Shown piece after piece: positions 40,811 through 53,000 of a stretch of DNA of 64,000 bases (position 1 is its first letter; every line of letters begins with the position of its first letter). The translations under genes were made by a program, and so were the position numbers. The notes beneath the pieces are model-generated. The model did no database searches, was not told where the DNA came from, and saw only the letters and a program-made list of their open reading frames with translations. This DNA is from Telmatactis stephensoni (Eukaryota > Cnidaria > Anthozoa > Actiniaria > Isophelliidae): assembly GCA_029948255.1 (NCBI GenBank), contig JALIZF010001518.1, forward strand, positions 186,001 to 250,000, given 5' to 3'.

Positions 40811-41290
40811 AATAAGACCAATAAAGCACAGACGAACGTTACCCGCTTGTCTACCTTGAGTGGTCCATCATTCTAACATATTGATAACATATTGAGAAAT
40901 GGTAGGAATGGTTGATATGAATCTATGTGGCGTGTTAGCTGTGCGGCCTACGTGTCCCTTTAATCATAGGATATCGTAAACTAGTTAGTTTGTGTTCTAG
41001 TATGCTTTGTGGCTTTAAGAATACTACAATAACGCAGTGAAGCGTAGTTTGTTTTGAGTATTGTTCCATTGTAAACGATTCTTATTCTTTGTCAACCGAC
41101 GGAACTGAATATTATCACATGTTATTGCAGTGTCTGAAGCTGGTGTTTGTCTTCTATATTATATCTTGTTACCACAACAACCACATAAACCACGTGATTT
41201 GGTATACATTAAGGAGCACCATGCTTTAATCCCTAAACTAATACAACACACAACTAGGCGGTATGGACTAGAACAATTACTTTGGTAGAA

Positions 41291-44200
41291 ATGTGCTCCT
41301 TTTCACATGGATGCGGGAAGCTACTGATGTTAGTGTGGATATTGTGTCAAAAATGGTAAGTACAAGGAATGATATCGATACTAACTAACAAGACCAACGC
41401 CGCTTTGTAGTCAAGAACATTAACTGCACCTCAAGTGAAGTAATACGTCTTAATCAGAAAAATGTAATAATTTGACTTAGTTCAGTAATACCGTAATTTT
41501 GTGTACTAATATACGCAATGTGTTATGAAAGTTCGAAGTAGTTATTGAGCAACAGCAACACTAAAACAATAGACACCAATTTTCTTCATTTTGCTAATGA
41601 ACTTAAAGAATTTTTAGCCCTATTTTTCTAAGTTGGCATCACAACGCCAAACTTCCAATTCAAGGGGACTTTTGTATTCATATTGTAAAAAATGAGATTG
41701 TCACAGCTTGTGTCCTGTGAACCTGAAATAAGCGAATCTTCAAATTTGCAATTCTTTCAACTTTCCGCAATTGAAGCGCGATAGTTTTACGAAGACTTTT
41801 GAAGGAAGAATATTGTAATTATTCTTCATGCAACAGCAAGGGACTAACGCCCATAGCCGTAAATTTAAACAATTGTTTGATGTTTTGAAGTTGAGTTGAG
41901 GAGTTACCTGACAGAAGTGACTAGTGATTGGAAGGATTTCAATTCCCGTAGACATGATATATAAACAGGATAAACGTTAATTCAAGAACTCTCATCGCCG
42001 AAAGTATCAATTTACTTAGCAACTCAATCTCAAGTTCATCATACGGTTATTTTTCAAAGTTTTATAGGAGCCAGCGCTTTATTCATTTAGATAATGCTTA
42101 GCTTGACTCGTGCACCAAGACTGATGGATTATTCTAGCATTAGTTTAGAATAATTATCGGTGTCTTGTTTGAACGTCATGGGATTTCACTCATGTATTCA
42201 ACAATAAGAAAAGCACAAAATATATGTCATAGCAAAACCTAGTTTCAATACCATTATTTACAAACTCATCAGGCTATTCAGTTCAAGAATAATTACAGTC
42301 TTTGGTATGATTTTGCTAAAGCTAAGATTATTTAATTGACGAGTTTTCAATTATTCATCCCAATTTTGACATATCAATTTTGGTAGAAAGGCTCCCCTTT
42401 GCGTCGTTAAAAACATTGACTATGCTCAACGAAGAGAAAAACTGCCTTCAATTTGAAGAACTCCTCTGAAACATGCAATCAACTCGATATTCTTCCTGTC
42501 ACGTTGGGAAAGTGCCTTTTTTAGTCTATACTTTTCGGTAGTTTATGTCCAGAATTATTAATAATAGTAGTTAAAAAAAATCAAACTACATAACAGTCTG
42601 CATTGAGATGTCAGCTGTACTAATCCAAAGCCATTACCAATTACAAATTACTAAACCCACATTTTTTCTGAGACTGAGGAAAACACAGTAAAACTGGTTT
42701 ATAAAGCATTAACTTCAGTGGCTGACCAATATGATAATGTTAATTAAACAGCTACTAGGCAACAAGAGGATGAGAATTCAGGACGAAGTGATCGAAAGTG
42801 ATACGAGTTTACTTAAATTTCTACACTGGTTTTCAATGACTTGATTTATTTAGTCTCTGATTAGCGATCGATCGACGAAAAAGTCTTTTTAAAAGCTGAA
42901 TCTCAGTAAAACCCATAGTAGTTTTTGGTTGTATTCGTCATTTTTAGTATTAACCATGCGAAAAGTTATCCATTCAATATATATATGTCATGTCCAGATT
43001 GCCACGCACACTTCAATTATATTACTTATTTTACCTGAAATACTATTTTACTTATATAACTGAACTTCCACATTAGTTAATTTCTGTAATCTTTATTTGT
43101 GTGTAAATCAACAAAAGTCAAGTCTTTCAACTGTGAAATTTTCCTTTTTTCCATTCTCATTCCGTCCAACCAAGCCTCGCAACTATGTCGCCAGTTAAAA
43201 CATTTTCTAGTCGTTACCCTAAGTTCTGCCTTTGCAAAAACTTTGCTTTGGTAAATGAATATATACATCTATGTCAAAAAGGGTCTGTCGAACGATGCAT
43301 TACGCCGATGCGACTCATAGACCGAAAGGAAATGGGTAGTTGCAAAATCTCCCTCTCATTTTGGTTTATTCGTGATTTATGCTAGCGCTGCGACTAGATC
43401 ACCAAGAATAAATATGTGTTGTGTATAAGGCGTTACTGTGTACCGGCGGCCTTGTAACGCCTTTGGATATCCATGGTGTTAATGTAATAGTCACCATGTT
43501 AACAACATATAACTGTAAATTACACTTTTAATATATCAGTAGGGCGACATCATGTCAGCAGAATGGAGAGACTGAAAACTCCAGGAATGTCACCACAATC
43601 ATTGAGAAGTTGCTCCAGCAAAAGCAAAACAAACTATGCAGACCTTACCCATCAGGTGAGTATGGGACGGTAATTGCTAACAGAGTAAGAATTATTTGTT
43701 TGTGCGTTGCAAGTAGAATCTTCACCTGTTATCAAAAGCTATTTTCTACTTTCAGTTTCCTTTCTGATGGACCAAAGTACCAAACATGAAACTAGAAAAA
43801 CAGTTTTGTGCTGTTTTATCAAAGTGTTTGAATACATGTATCCATAAACTAGTGTTATGGAAAACTGGAATTGCAAACCGCTGTAAAATGTTCTTAGCTC
43901 GAAAGATAAGCCCTCTAAATTTTAAAACGCAAAGCCCTTCCTATCAGGTCCCATCAGAACCCCTCCCAAACAGATTGTAGTGATCAGTGTGAAGTTGATA
44001 TACTGTTCATTACAATTTCATAACAATTTGATCTAAGCTGGCCACGATCCCACGACGCAAAGCGATCACATGCATCATGCAGACGTTCCATCAGAAAATA
44101 TACTCAGCTTATCTTGAAACGCAATATTCCCCACCAAAGAGGCCCTTTGAGCAAATGTAAGCTCAGTATTTATATTGACAACAATTTTCCAGGCCGAATG

Positions 44201-46976
44201 AATCGTCAATAGATTAAAACGCTCAAAGCGCCAGAAAACGATGACTTAATCTCGATACATTTGTGAAACAGTACCGTTTTGGACTGCCGATTATTATTTA
44301 CACAATTTTGATAACGCCTTACTTTGCATGGGGGATGACTACAATCATTGTCTAAATATACTCGGCATGACTTGATCATGTTTTAAGTTTGAAGAACTTT
44401 CTCCGATATTTTGCATGACTCTTGCCTTGAAGTGAACATTGTTTAGAAATCTGAACCATCTTTTATCTCTCCTTATATTTTCTTTTTCTCTCTTTGTGTG
44501 TGTGTTACTTATTTAGTAGATCACGGGCTGGGGGAGAATCTTTGTTTTGTGACGAGTACTTGTTATTGTTGAAATAAATCAATGCAAAACTCTAGTGGCT
44601 TAAACTTTTGATCACAACACAAAATGGGGGGCCTGCACTAACAGGTCACGTGACCCTATCTCCCCTAAATCAAGCAGCACCGTCACAATGAATGCCAGAA
44701 TAGAAAGAGCACTTGATTGACAGCAATAAGATGAAAAGAGATTGCCTGCATGCATCTTGCCTAATGATCTAAGAGATTCATAAGCAGTATATTCCATTTG
44801 CCATGGCAAGTTCAACCGCTGACCACTAGACCTTGGCTCACTGGCCCAGTTCACACCTTCTGAAGAAATCCGTGTTTAGTCGCGTTTCTTATCCACTAGC
44901 AGTATTATGGATCGGTCTAGATTATCCTCGCCGCTTAAAATAAGAATTACACGTTTTCTACCTGTTCTGAGTCTGGAGTCTACTTTGTTTGGTTTAGGCT
45001 ACTCGAAATCATTGCAGTACTTTGTTCTCCCGACGAAGACGAAAGTGTTAAGGGGCGCGCAACGTCCTCCTTGCGTCCAAGAAAGTACGATTGACCAAAA
45101 TCAGACAAGTCTTTCAAACGACGACGACGTCCTTACTGATGATATGACGAGTGTAGCCTATTGCCAGATAATGGAGTGTGAAGTGTTATCAGCTGGGTTT
45201 AATGAAACGACGAATGTAATCGATTTCGAAACAGTGGCCGACTGTGAGGTCCCTTCAGCTGTTTTGGAGGCCGAGAAAACTGCTCCAGGTCAGGACGAGC
45301 AAACCACGGACGATGAGAATTATCAACCGAATACCAAAAAATGTACGGGGTGTATCAATCAGGTGAACATTCTTTCGTGTTTCCTAATTTTAAGGATTAA
45401 CAATGAAGACGAGCAAATAAGGTGAGGTAACAAGTGGCATCGAGCTCAGAGCATTTCAAAATGTCACGTGGTATGCAATACGGAATGGTCATTGGCTGAA
45501 ATACGATGACTCGGTGTTTAGTTTTTATATACCCTGTAACATTTTAGTACCGGACATAGTCGTTAGAGGGAAGTTAGTGACAAGCTTTGCGTTTCAATAA
45601 TAACAACAACAAGTATTTCACTATTTAGAACTGAAAAAATGGCTAGACAGTAATAAACTGAGCCTCAATGTCATGAAAACTAAATGCATGTTTATAGGCA
45701 CAAGGCAGAAAGTTTCAACATTACCCGCTGAGCCCGATATTAGTCTTGACGGGACGGCTATTGAGCGTGTAATGACCTATAAGTGCCTGGGTGTGCATTT
45801 GGATGAACGACTCACCTGGGAAACACATGTTTCGGAGATTTCAGCTAAAATATCAAAAACGCTTGGTGCTCTAAGACGACTCAAACCAATTCTTCCCCAA
45901 CAGGTGCTGATCACGATTTACAAATCGTTGATCTTACCATATCTAGATTACTGTAGTGCTGTTTGGGGTAATTTTGGTAAGGGTCTCGCTACAGACCTCC
46001 AAAAACTACAAAATAGAGCAGCCCGTATAATTACTGGGGCTGACTACAGTGTTCGATCTACTCAGATTCTTCATAATCTAAACTGGCTGACTTTAGAAGA
46101 GAGACGTTCTCAACAATTTAAAAAGCTCATGTTTAAAACAACTAATAATGATGTACCGGAATATCTTTACGAAAATTTTACTCGAATTAATACGGTACAT
46201 TCTCACAACTTAAGAGGCGTTAATGACAATCTTTTCATTCCAAGGCCTCAAACTGAAGCGCTCAAAAAGAGCTTTGTATATCGAGGAGCTTGCTTATGGA
46301 ACAGTCTCCCTACTAAAGCAAAACAGGCCACCACTTTAAGTTCCTTCAACAATAATCTTTAGAAACCATTAGACATATTTTTATAAATAATTTTAATCTT
46401 GGAAATCAATAATAATAATAATAATAATAATATATTAATCTTTAGCCAGGGTAGACCCGTCAGCTAAAGCTGGTATCAATGGGTGCCCTGGTAATCGTTT
46501 TTTATTTAAGTGTAAGTAGATTAGCAAATTAGTATTTATTTTCCTTAGAAATTTTTTACACGGCTCAAAGGGAGAGCACTTGTAAAGTTAGTGATTTGAC
46601 ACCGTGTTTAAATAAAGTTCATTCATTACTCGCCACAAAACAAAGATTTTCCGTGATTGAGTTATTTTGTAGACCCAATGTAATCCATAGCCCTCGTGGT
46701 TATTATAGATATCACGGGCGGATCCAGGGCTCAGACTGAGGGGCTTCGGTTCACATTTTATATTGTGCATCTTGTTCTTGATGTTTTTCTTTCTCGACTT
46801 AAAATGTTATATTTTTAGGATGAGAAAGGGGGTTCCCGGGCACCCAAGGAACTCCCCCCCTGGATCCGACCCTGGATAGCTTGTACCTTTGAGTGTGTTT
46901 TACACTCTTTTCTAGTTTTTTTCCCTTTCGTTTTGTTGTATTTATGTAAATAATTGAACCAAACTAAACACTGTTG

Positions 46977-47010
<34 letters not shown>

Positions 47011-50000
47011 AGATTGATTGACTGACTGACTCACTGATTGACTAATTGATTGATTGACTGACTGATTGATTTTGTTTTACGTAAAAATGGAGTTTTAGGA
47101 GATGATCGTTCCCCCTCCCCCTGTGCAATGTTGCTGCTAAAATCCAGGGACTTGGTACCCTGTATTAGGCTGACACAGTTGGCAGACCCTACTGCCAAGA
47201 AAGCACAACATTGTACAACGAGAGGGGGATGTAATTTAAACAAAGTCTTTGCAATCATGTTAAAAAAACGTTAATCTCAACATCGTGAAAACTAGTTTTG
47301 GCAATGATTGTAGTCACCACTCCCCTCTCCACCCTAGATCGTACTTAGTAGTGAAAGCCAATCACAAACGTGAACGATTTAATGCGTTAAATTTATTTAC
47401 GTCTTCTCGGATAAGGATGTTCAACCGCAGACACTTCAAGACTTGAATTGGAGGGACGTAACACCACTATTCGCCGGGGAGAGTAGGCCATGAAGTTGTC
47501 AGTGTGCGTGGTCTGAACTACCACACTGCAGGGCCCACAGTAATTGGTGAAAGCTGTTGTGGTGTCCCTGCCTTTATTGGAAGGAAAAGCTTATTTGCTC
47601 ACAATTTTTCACATTACAGGCAACTCCCCTGTGATTATAAAGACCGATATCAAACTGATGTCAATTGGAAACTTTAGAGAGGCTGATATGGTATGACATA
47701 TATATTAAACCAATGTATCGGTGTCTAAAAGTATTGGCTGCAATAACCATAATGCCTTCTGTTTTTTTTTCTTTGGGGGGGGGGGGGGGAGGGTAGCTAT
47801 TGTATGTCAAATCAAACAAATTGTAATTCAAATCAAACAAATTTGGATCACAATAAGTACCCCCCACCCCCACCCCCTGCCCAAACAGAGGGCATTATGG
47901 TTATGTGAAAGTAGAGAATTGTCCTATACTTGAAGCTTTGGATGAGGGACTGCGAGAACTGTGGTAATGTTGGTTGTTGGGTTCTAACTGCTACTGGCAC
48001 TGCGACAAAACAACTGCGCACGCGCGAGTTGGATTACGCGCGCCCGCATCTTGAACTTTTTAGAATTTGCATCGATAGATTTTCCATGGCATATCTTTGA
48101 GTTTTATCATTTTGAGCATTGGTGCAAATGGGAAAGTACTTGGGGACTAAGTTAGGCCTACTCCGGGCCCTAAAATCGCCGTAATTTTGGGCGATCGTAG
48201 GCGATTTTAGGCGATTCAAGCAAAATTATCCCAAAGATGCTCAAAACTTAAGGCGATTTTTGGTCGATTTTGGTCGATTTTAGGCGATTTTGGTCGATTT
48301 TAGGCAATTTTGGTCGATTTTAGGCGATTTTGGTCGATTTTAGGCGATTTTAGGGCCCGGAATAGGCTTCTGTGGCTTAGTTTTCCCCTGAAAAGTTCAC
48401 GAGCGAATGTTTTCAACGGGATCGCTTCATAAGTCGCGCATGCGTGATACATTTGACTACGATGTCCTAATTATGCATTAGCGTCATTGGCAGGGGAAAG
48501 TAAAGCTGCTAGTAATTTTCTTCTATTATTGGCTCATATCTTTAGTCTTACTGTGGTTTAAATTTCCTTAAAGCAATATACTGTTGAGATGTATTTTCGT
48601 CAGTCGTGGTACGACCCAAGACTAGCCTATGGTAGTAACCAATCCATCGATAGCATCACGTTAAATGGTGACTTGAGTGATATCTTTTGGCAGCCTGACA
48701 CAATCTTTGAAAACGAAGTGGAAGGCAAGGTGCACACCCTATTAGCCAAGAATAAGTACTTCAGGATCCATAAAGATGGACGCATTCTAACTAGCACCAG
48801 GTAATCTAATCAAACGCTTTGTATCGCCCAGAGATCCTTTCATTTATTTTGGTCCGGGTGATCCGTCGTCGGAAATTATCGCGTATAGCTTGGTTAACAA
48901 ATTGAAGATAGTTTTCCATTGTCAGTACTCTTATTAATCATGGATGACGTCAAAAAATGTTCAAAACTAAAGTGGAACCACGAGCGCAGCGAGTGGTTTC
49001 ACTGCTAAGTTTTGGACACTTTTTGACGTCATCCATGATTAATAAGAGTACTGACAATGGAAAACTATCTTCAATTTGTTTTTTACAACATTATCTTAGA
49101 TCTTTTCCGTCCAAATCTGTTTGAAAAACTGTCCCAAACTTTTTTCTGTAAGGACGAGCGTGACATGTTGGCGTCAGCTATTGTCAGTACTCTTATTAAC
49201 AATGGCTCTCGGCCAATCAGATTGCAAGATTTTAGTCAAATGTTGTAAAATAAGGAATTAATGTCGGACATTTTCATTTCTACCTATAAAAGGTACCAAA
49301 ATAGGCCATATGCACTAACAGGTCACGTGACCCTATCTCCCCTAAATCTAGCAGCTCAATCAAAACGAACTACAAAAATGAAAAAGCAGCTCGATATTAG
49401 TAAAAGCGCAAAGTTTTAGTTTATAAGATGAATAAGAGAAAAAATGCCAGTAAATTTAAGATTAGATATTTTCTTAAGATTCGTTCGGAAAAGCGCGTTG
49501 GATGACACGAGCTTGCCATCCAACGCGTTTATCCAAACGAATCTTAAGAAAATATCCAGTCTTAAATTTACTGGCATTTATCCTGTATTACATCTTATGA
49601 GCTGAAACTTTGCACTTTTACTAATATCGAGGTGTTCTTTCTATTTCTGGCATTATTCATTTGGATGATTATGCTTGATTTAGGGGAGATAGGGTCACGT
49701 GACCTGTTAGTGCATATCGCCTATTGGCGTGATTTATGTAAGTTATGTTTATCTCTAAAAGTTATCAATAAAACATGCAAAATCTCAATCTGGTATCAAT
49801 TTCGTTAAAAGTACATGCAAAATATCTATACATACATACATACATACATATCTTTTATTTCACTTTGGATTTAAGATAGCATACAATGGATACTAGTATC
49901 TCCGAAGAAACAAACAAACAAACAAACAAAATAATATAAAACTGCAATAAGTTCCGATAAAGATTGAATTTATATATAAGCATCCCATGTACACGGGAAT

Positions 50001-53000
50001 CATGGAAACAAAAGAGTGCGGCGGGATATGCAATCCTATTCAATTGGTGCGTTGAATTAAAAATTAAAAATTATCGTAGCACGAACTACGATTATAGATT
50101 TTTGAGCGATCTTATACAACATTGTTGCCATCAATAATTACTCACAGTTGTACGTGCCATTTTACATGTCCCGCCCTTTTTTTGCTCAACGTTGCGCTAA
50201 CGGATGCTCGCGCGTGCTCTTTTAAACTTATCCGTAAATCAATTGGCACGACAACTACCGCGCATGTCCAGTAATAGACGTAAACGAGGAGAATGATGCT
50301 TTGCACACTGCTTTCACCGTAAAACGAGTTCATTAAATTAAATGTAATAGCTTTATATTCCTCTGTGACAGATTGACTCTTACGTGCTCTTGCCCGATGG
50401 ATTTCCACAAGTTTCCGATGGATGAACAAGAATGTGGGATTTACATCGCAAGCTGTAAGTAATGACTCATCTCTGACATGATTCCTTAAGTCATTGGGTT
50501 TCCTGTGGTAAGGGTTGAAGTACGAACCAAAGGTCAGATCAAATCGGGTTAGATCAGATGGGTGAGCATCAGCCAGGTCTTTAGAAGCTTGTAGCTTACC
50601 GGATAGGGTTCGTTTACGTACGACCCTCCATGCAGGGCTAATTTGCAGTGTGGAGCACCACAAAAATGGCAAGAATTGTAACCCGCTACAACGCGTTAAA
50701 AACAATAAAAATCCACAAGTATTATACTTGTCGACGCGGAACTGGCTACAGCGGGTTTCGTAACCCGCTACAGTCGAACCCGTTCAGTAGAGCCGGCTGA
50801 TCTCGATCCCGCGGGTTTGCAGTCAGCCTGCTACAGCGGCTTTGTCTGTAGCGTGTTACGAAACCCGCTGTAAGCGTTTCGTCGACAAGTATAATACTTG
50901 TGATTTCTTATGATCCTCAACCCGTTCTAGCGGGTTTTTTTTCGAAGCCGCTATATAGCGGGATAAACATTTTTGCCATTTTTAAGCTCGGAGAGATGAG
51001 GTGGCTTACGACTTAACGCCTTTATAATCTGGGATGTGAAAGTCTATCCATTTGTAGGTGAAATTAGCACCTTCTGTGTTGGTCCGCGCGGCCGGTGCTC
51101 TAATTAAACCATCCTTTCAGTCAAAAAAGTCTATAAAAGTGTGAGGGAGGAGGGAGGCGGAGGGGAGGAACAGGCTAATTGTGAACAAGTACATGACGTA
51201 CTAGTGTTTGTATTCAATAGATGGCTACACTACAAGAGACATTATCTATGAATGGCAAAACAAACACGAAACTTGGGAAAATGGCAATGAAATCCCTCAG
51301 TTCGTGTTGAAAAATATTAGCATGTTGAACACGACTCGACGCTATCTTACAGGTAAGGGATCCCAACACTATGGCAATGGCACACGATGCAGTATTTCTT
51401 GTAACGAATTGCGCATAACAGAAGTTGCCCCATGTGTCCATCTCTGAAGCACATCGCGCACAGTTTCAGAGAAACGTTGCAGATGTAGAACTTGATTCTA
51501 ATCCTGCAGCTTTTGAATGCAACGTTGCAAAGAACCGTGCACACGGTGGTTTAACTTAATTTGTGTTGCGTGCAATCTTACAGAAAGTTATATGAAAAGA
51601 TCGCATCGTGTGTCCGTGTGGCTTCAAGTGAAGTGACGGTTAGCCTTCTAGTTTCTCACCTCTGCGGTCCCTTGTGCGATTCCCGGACGGGGTACATGAA
51701 GTGAGCTTTTAGTTCGTTCTCTCCCTTGTTTCAAGGGTTTTCAACGGGGTCCTCCGGTTTTCCTCGCTCCATTAAAAACGAACTGGTGAGTCGAGAGTCG
51801 GGTGTTTACAATATTCAATGTAGTAACTAGGGTGTGTGAGTGTATTAGGATTCCATTGATCATATTTCATATGGATATTTGCGCAAAAAATATACTTAAT
51901 GCTTTACCCTCTGTTTGCTATAACTGAGTCTGCGTATCTTTCTAATTGCTTAATATCCAGGTGACTACTCGGCTATTGGTATTAAGTTCATCTTTATACG
52001 CCGATTGGGTCACTACTTCACAAAAGTCTACATACCAGCTATACTCATCGTTATGTTATCGTGGCTTTCATTTTACGTCGACAGACGTTCGGCTCCTGCT
52101 CGTGTATCACTCGGAATAACGACAGTATTGACTATGACGACGCTTCTGATTGGTGTAGGTCAGGGTTCTTTACCTGTAGTTGCTTACGTCAAAGCACTAG
52201 ATTGGTATCTCTTTGTTTCATATTTTATGGTGTTTGCTGCATTTGCGGAGTATGCAGTGATCAACTACAGAGATGCAAGTTATCAGCGGGAACAGTGTGA
52301 AACAAAGCCAGAAATGAATGGAGGCGTTCCTGTAGCATTACCAAAAAAGGTAAAACCAAAGAAGAAGATAACCCATCCCTTAAAAGAATCCTAGTTAGCC
52401 GCCATTTTGTCAGCCAGAAGCCGAGACATCAAAAGCATCCATTTTCATCGGCTGATGCAATATTTTAAACTGAATATTGTTATACTTTATTTGTTGAGAA
52501 TTATTTCGAAGATATGCGGGATCATCCTCTTTAGTTTTTGAGTGTAAACAATAACAAAGGAGTGGCTGACTAGGATTCTTTAAAGTTGTAGGCATTCCGT
52601 TCCGGGAGTAGGGGAATACAGCTAATACAGTTTTCAGTAGGCCACTGAGTTTATCAAAGCGCAAGCCCTGTAAACATATCAATATATTTGCCTTGTTTCG
52701 GGATACCAATAAGAGTATTCTTGTGGGCAGTTCACTCAAAGATGTGTGTCTTTTTGCAGGACGACAGGACCTCTGACAATATGTCAGAAATTTATTCCAA
52801 CGTCATGCCACAGGAAGCCCGTGACTTTCTACAAGGCATAGGAAGCCCGCAATTTTCTGCACCCCATGAAACAAGTCAAGTAAGTCAGACTCGTTTGACC
52901 AAGGGCTGGTTTACAGAAAAATTCCTTACTCCTCCAGAACTAATTGATACTTGGTCTAAAACACTGTTTCCTTTATTCTTCATTGTATTTAATGTTTTGT

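Larger units (their letters stand above)
35740..41235 (+). repeat. Duplicated A-B-C-D module block with two unrelated insertions
   Basis: Modules recur in the same order. A: about 35745-35905 and 39843-40005 (ACCTGGTCACCG... to ACTCATTTGTTTTAAG). B: about 35985-36119 and 40900-41030 (AGGAATGGTTGATATGA...). C: 36120-36279 plus 38901-39060, and a degenerate copy at about 41030-41103. D: about 39207-39330 and 41102-41228 (TGAATATTATCACATGTTAT...). The first A-B-C-D unit is opened inside C by 2.6 kb carrying the RPA relic; the second between A and B by about 0.85 kb. D copies are almost identical while A copies have several differences. Module identity is unknown. The receptor signal-peptide exon starts about 60 bp after the second D. 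Confidence 0.7.

Noticed and set aside
45673..46362. Stand-alone host gene
   Set aside because: Residue patterns are those of LINE reverse-transcriptase C-termini, and the frame extends upstream of the Met without a start.
50142..50705. 187-codon minus-strand ORF
   Set aside because: It runs antisense over the Cys-loop exon (50372-50454) and intron sequence, with no recognisable domain; the plus-strand exon fits family, phase and splice sites.
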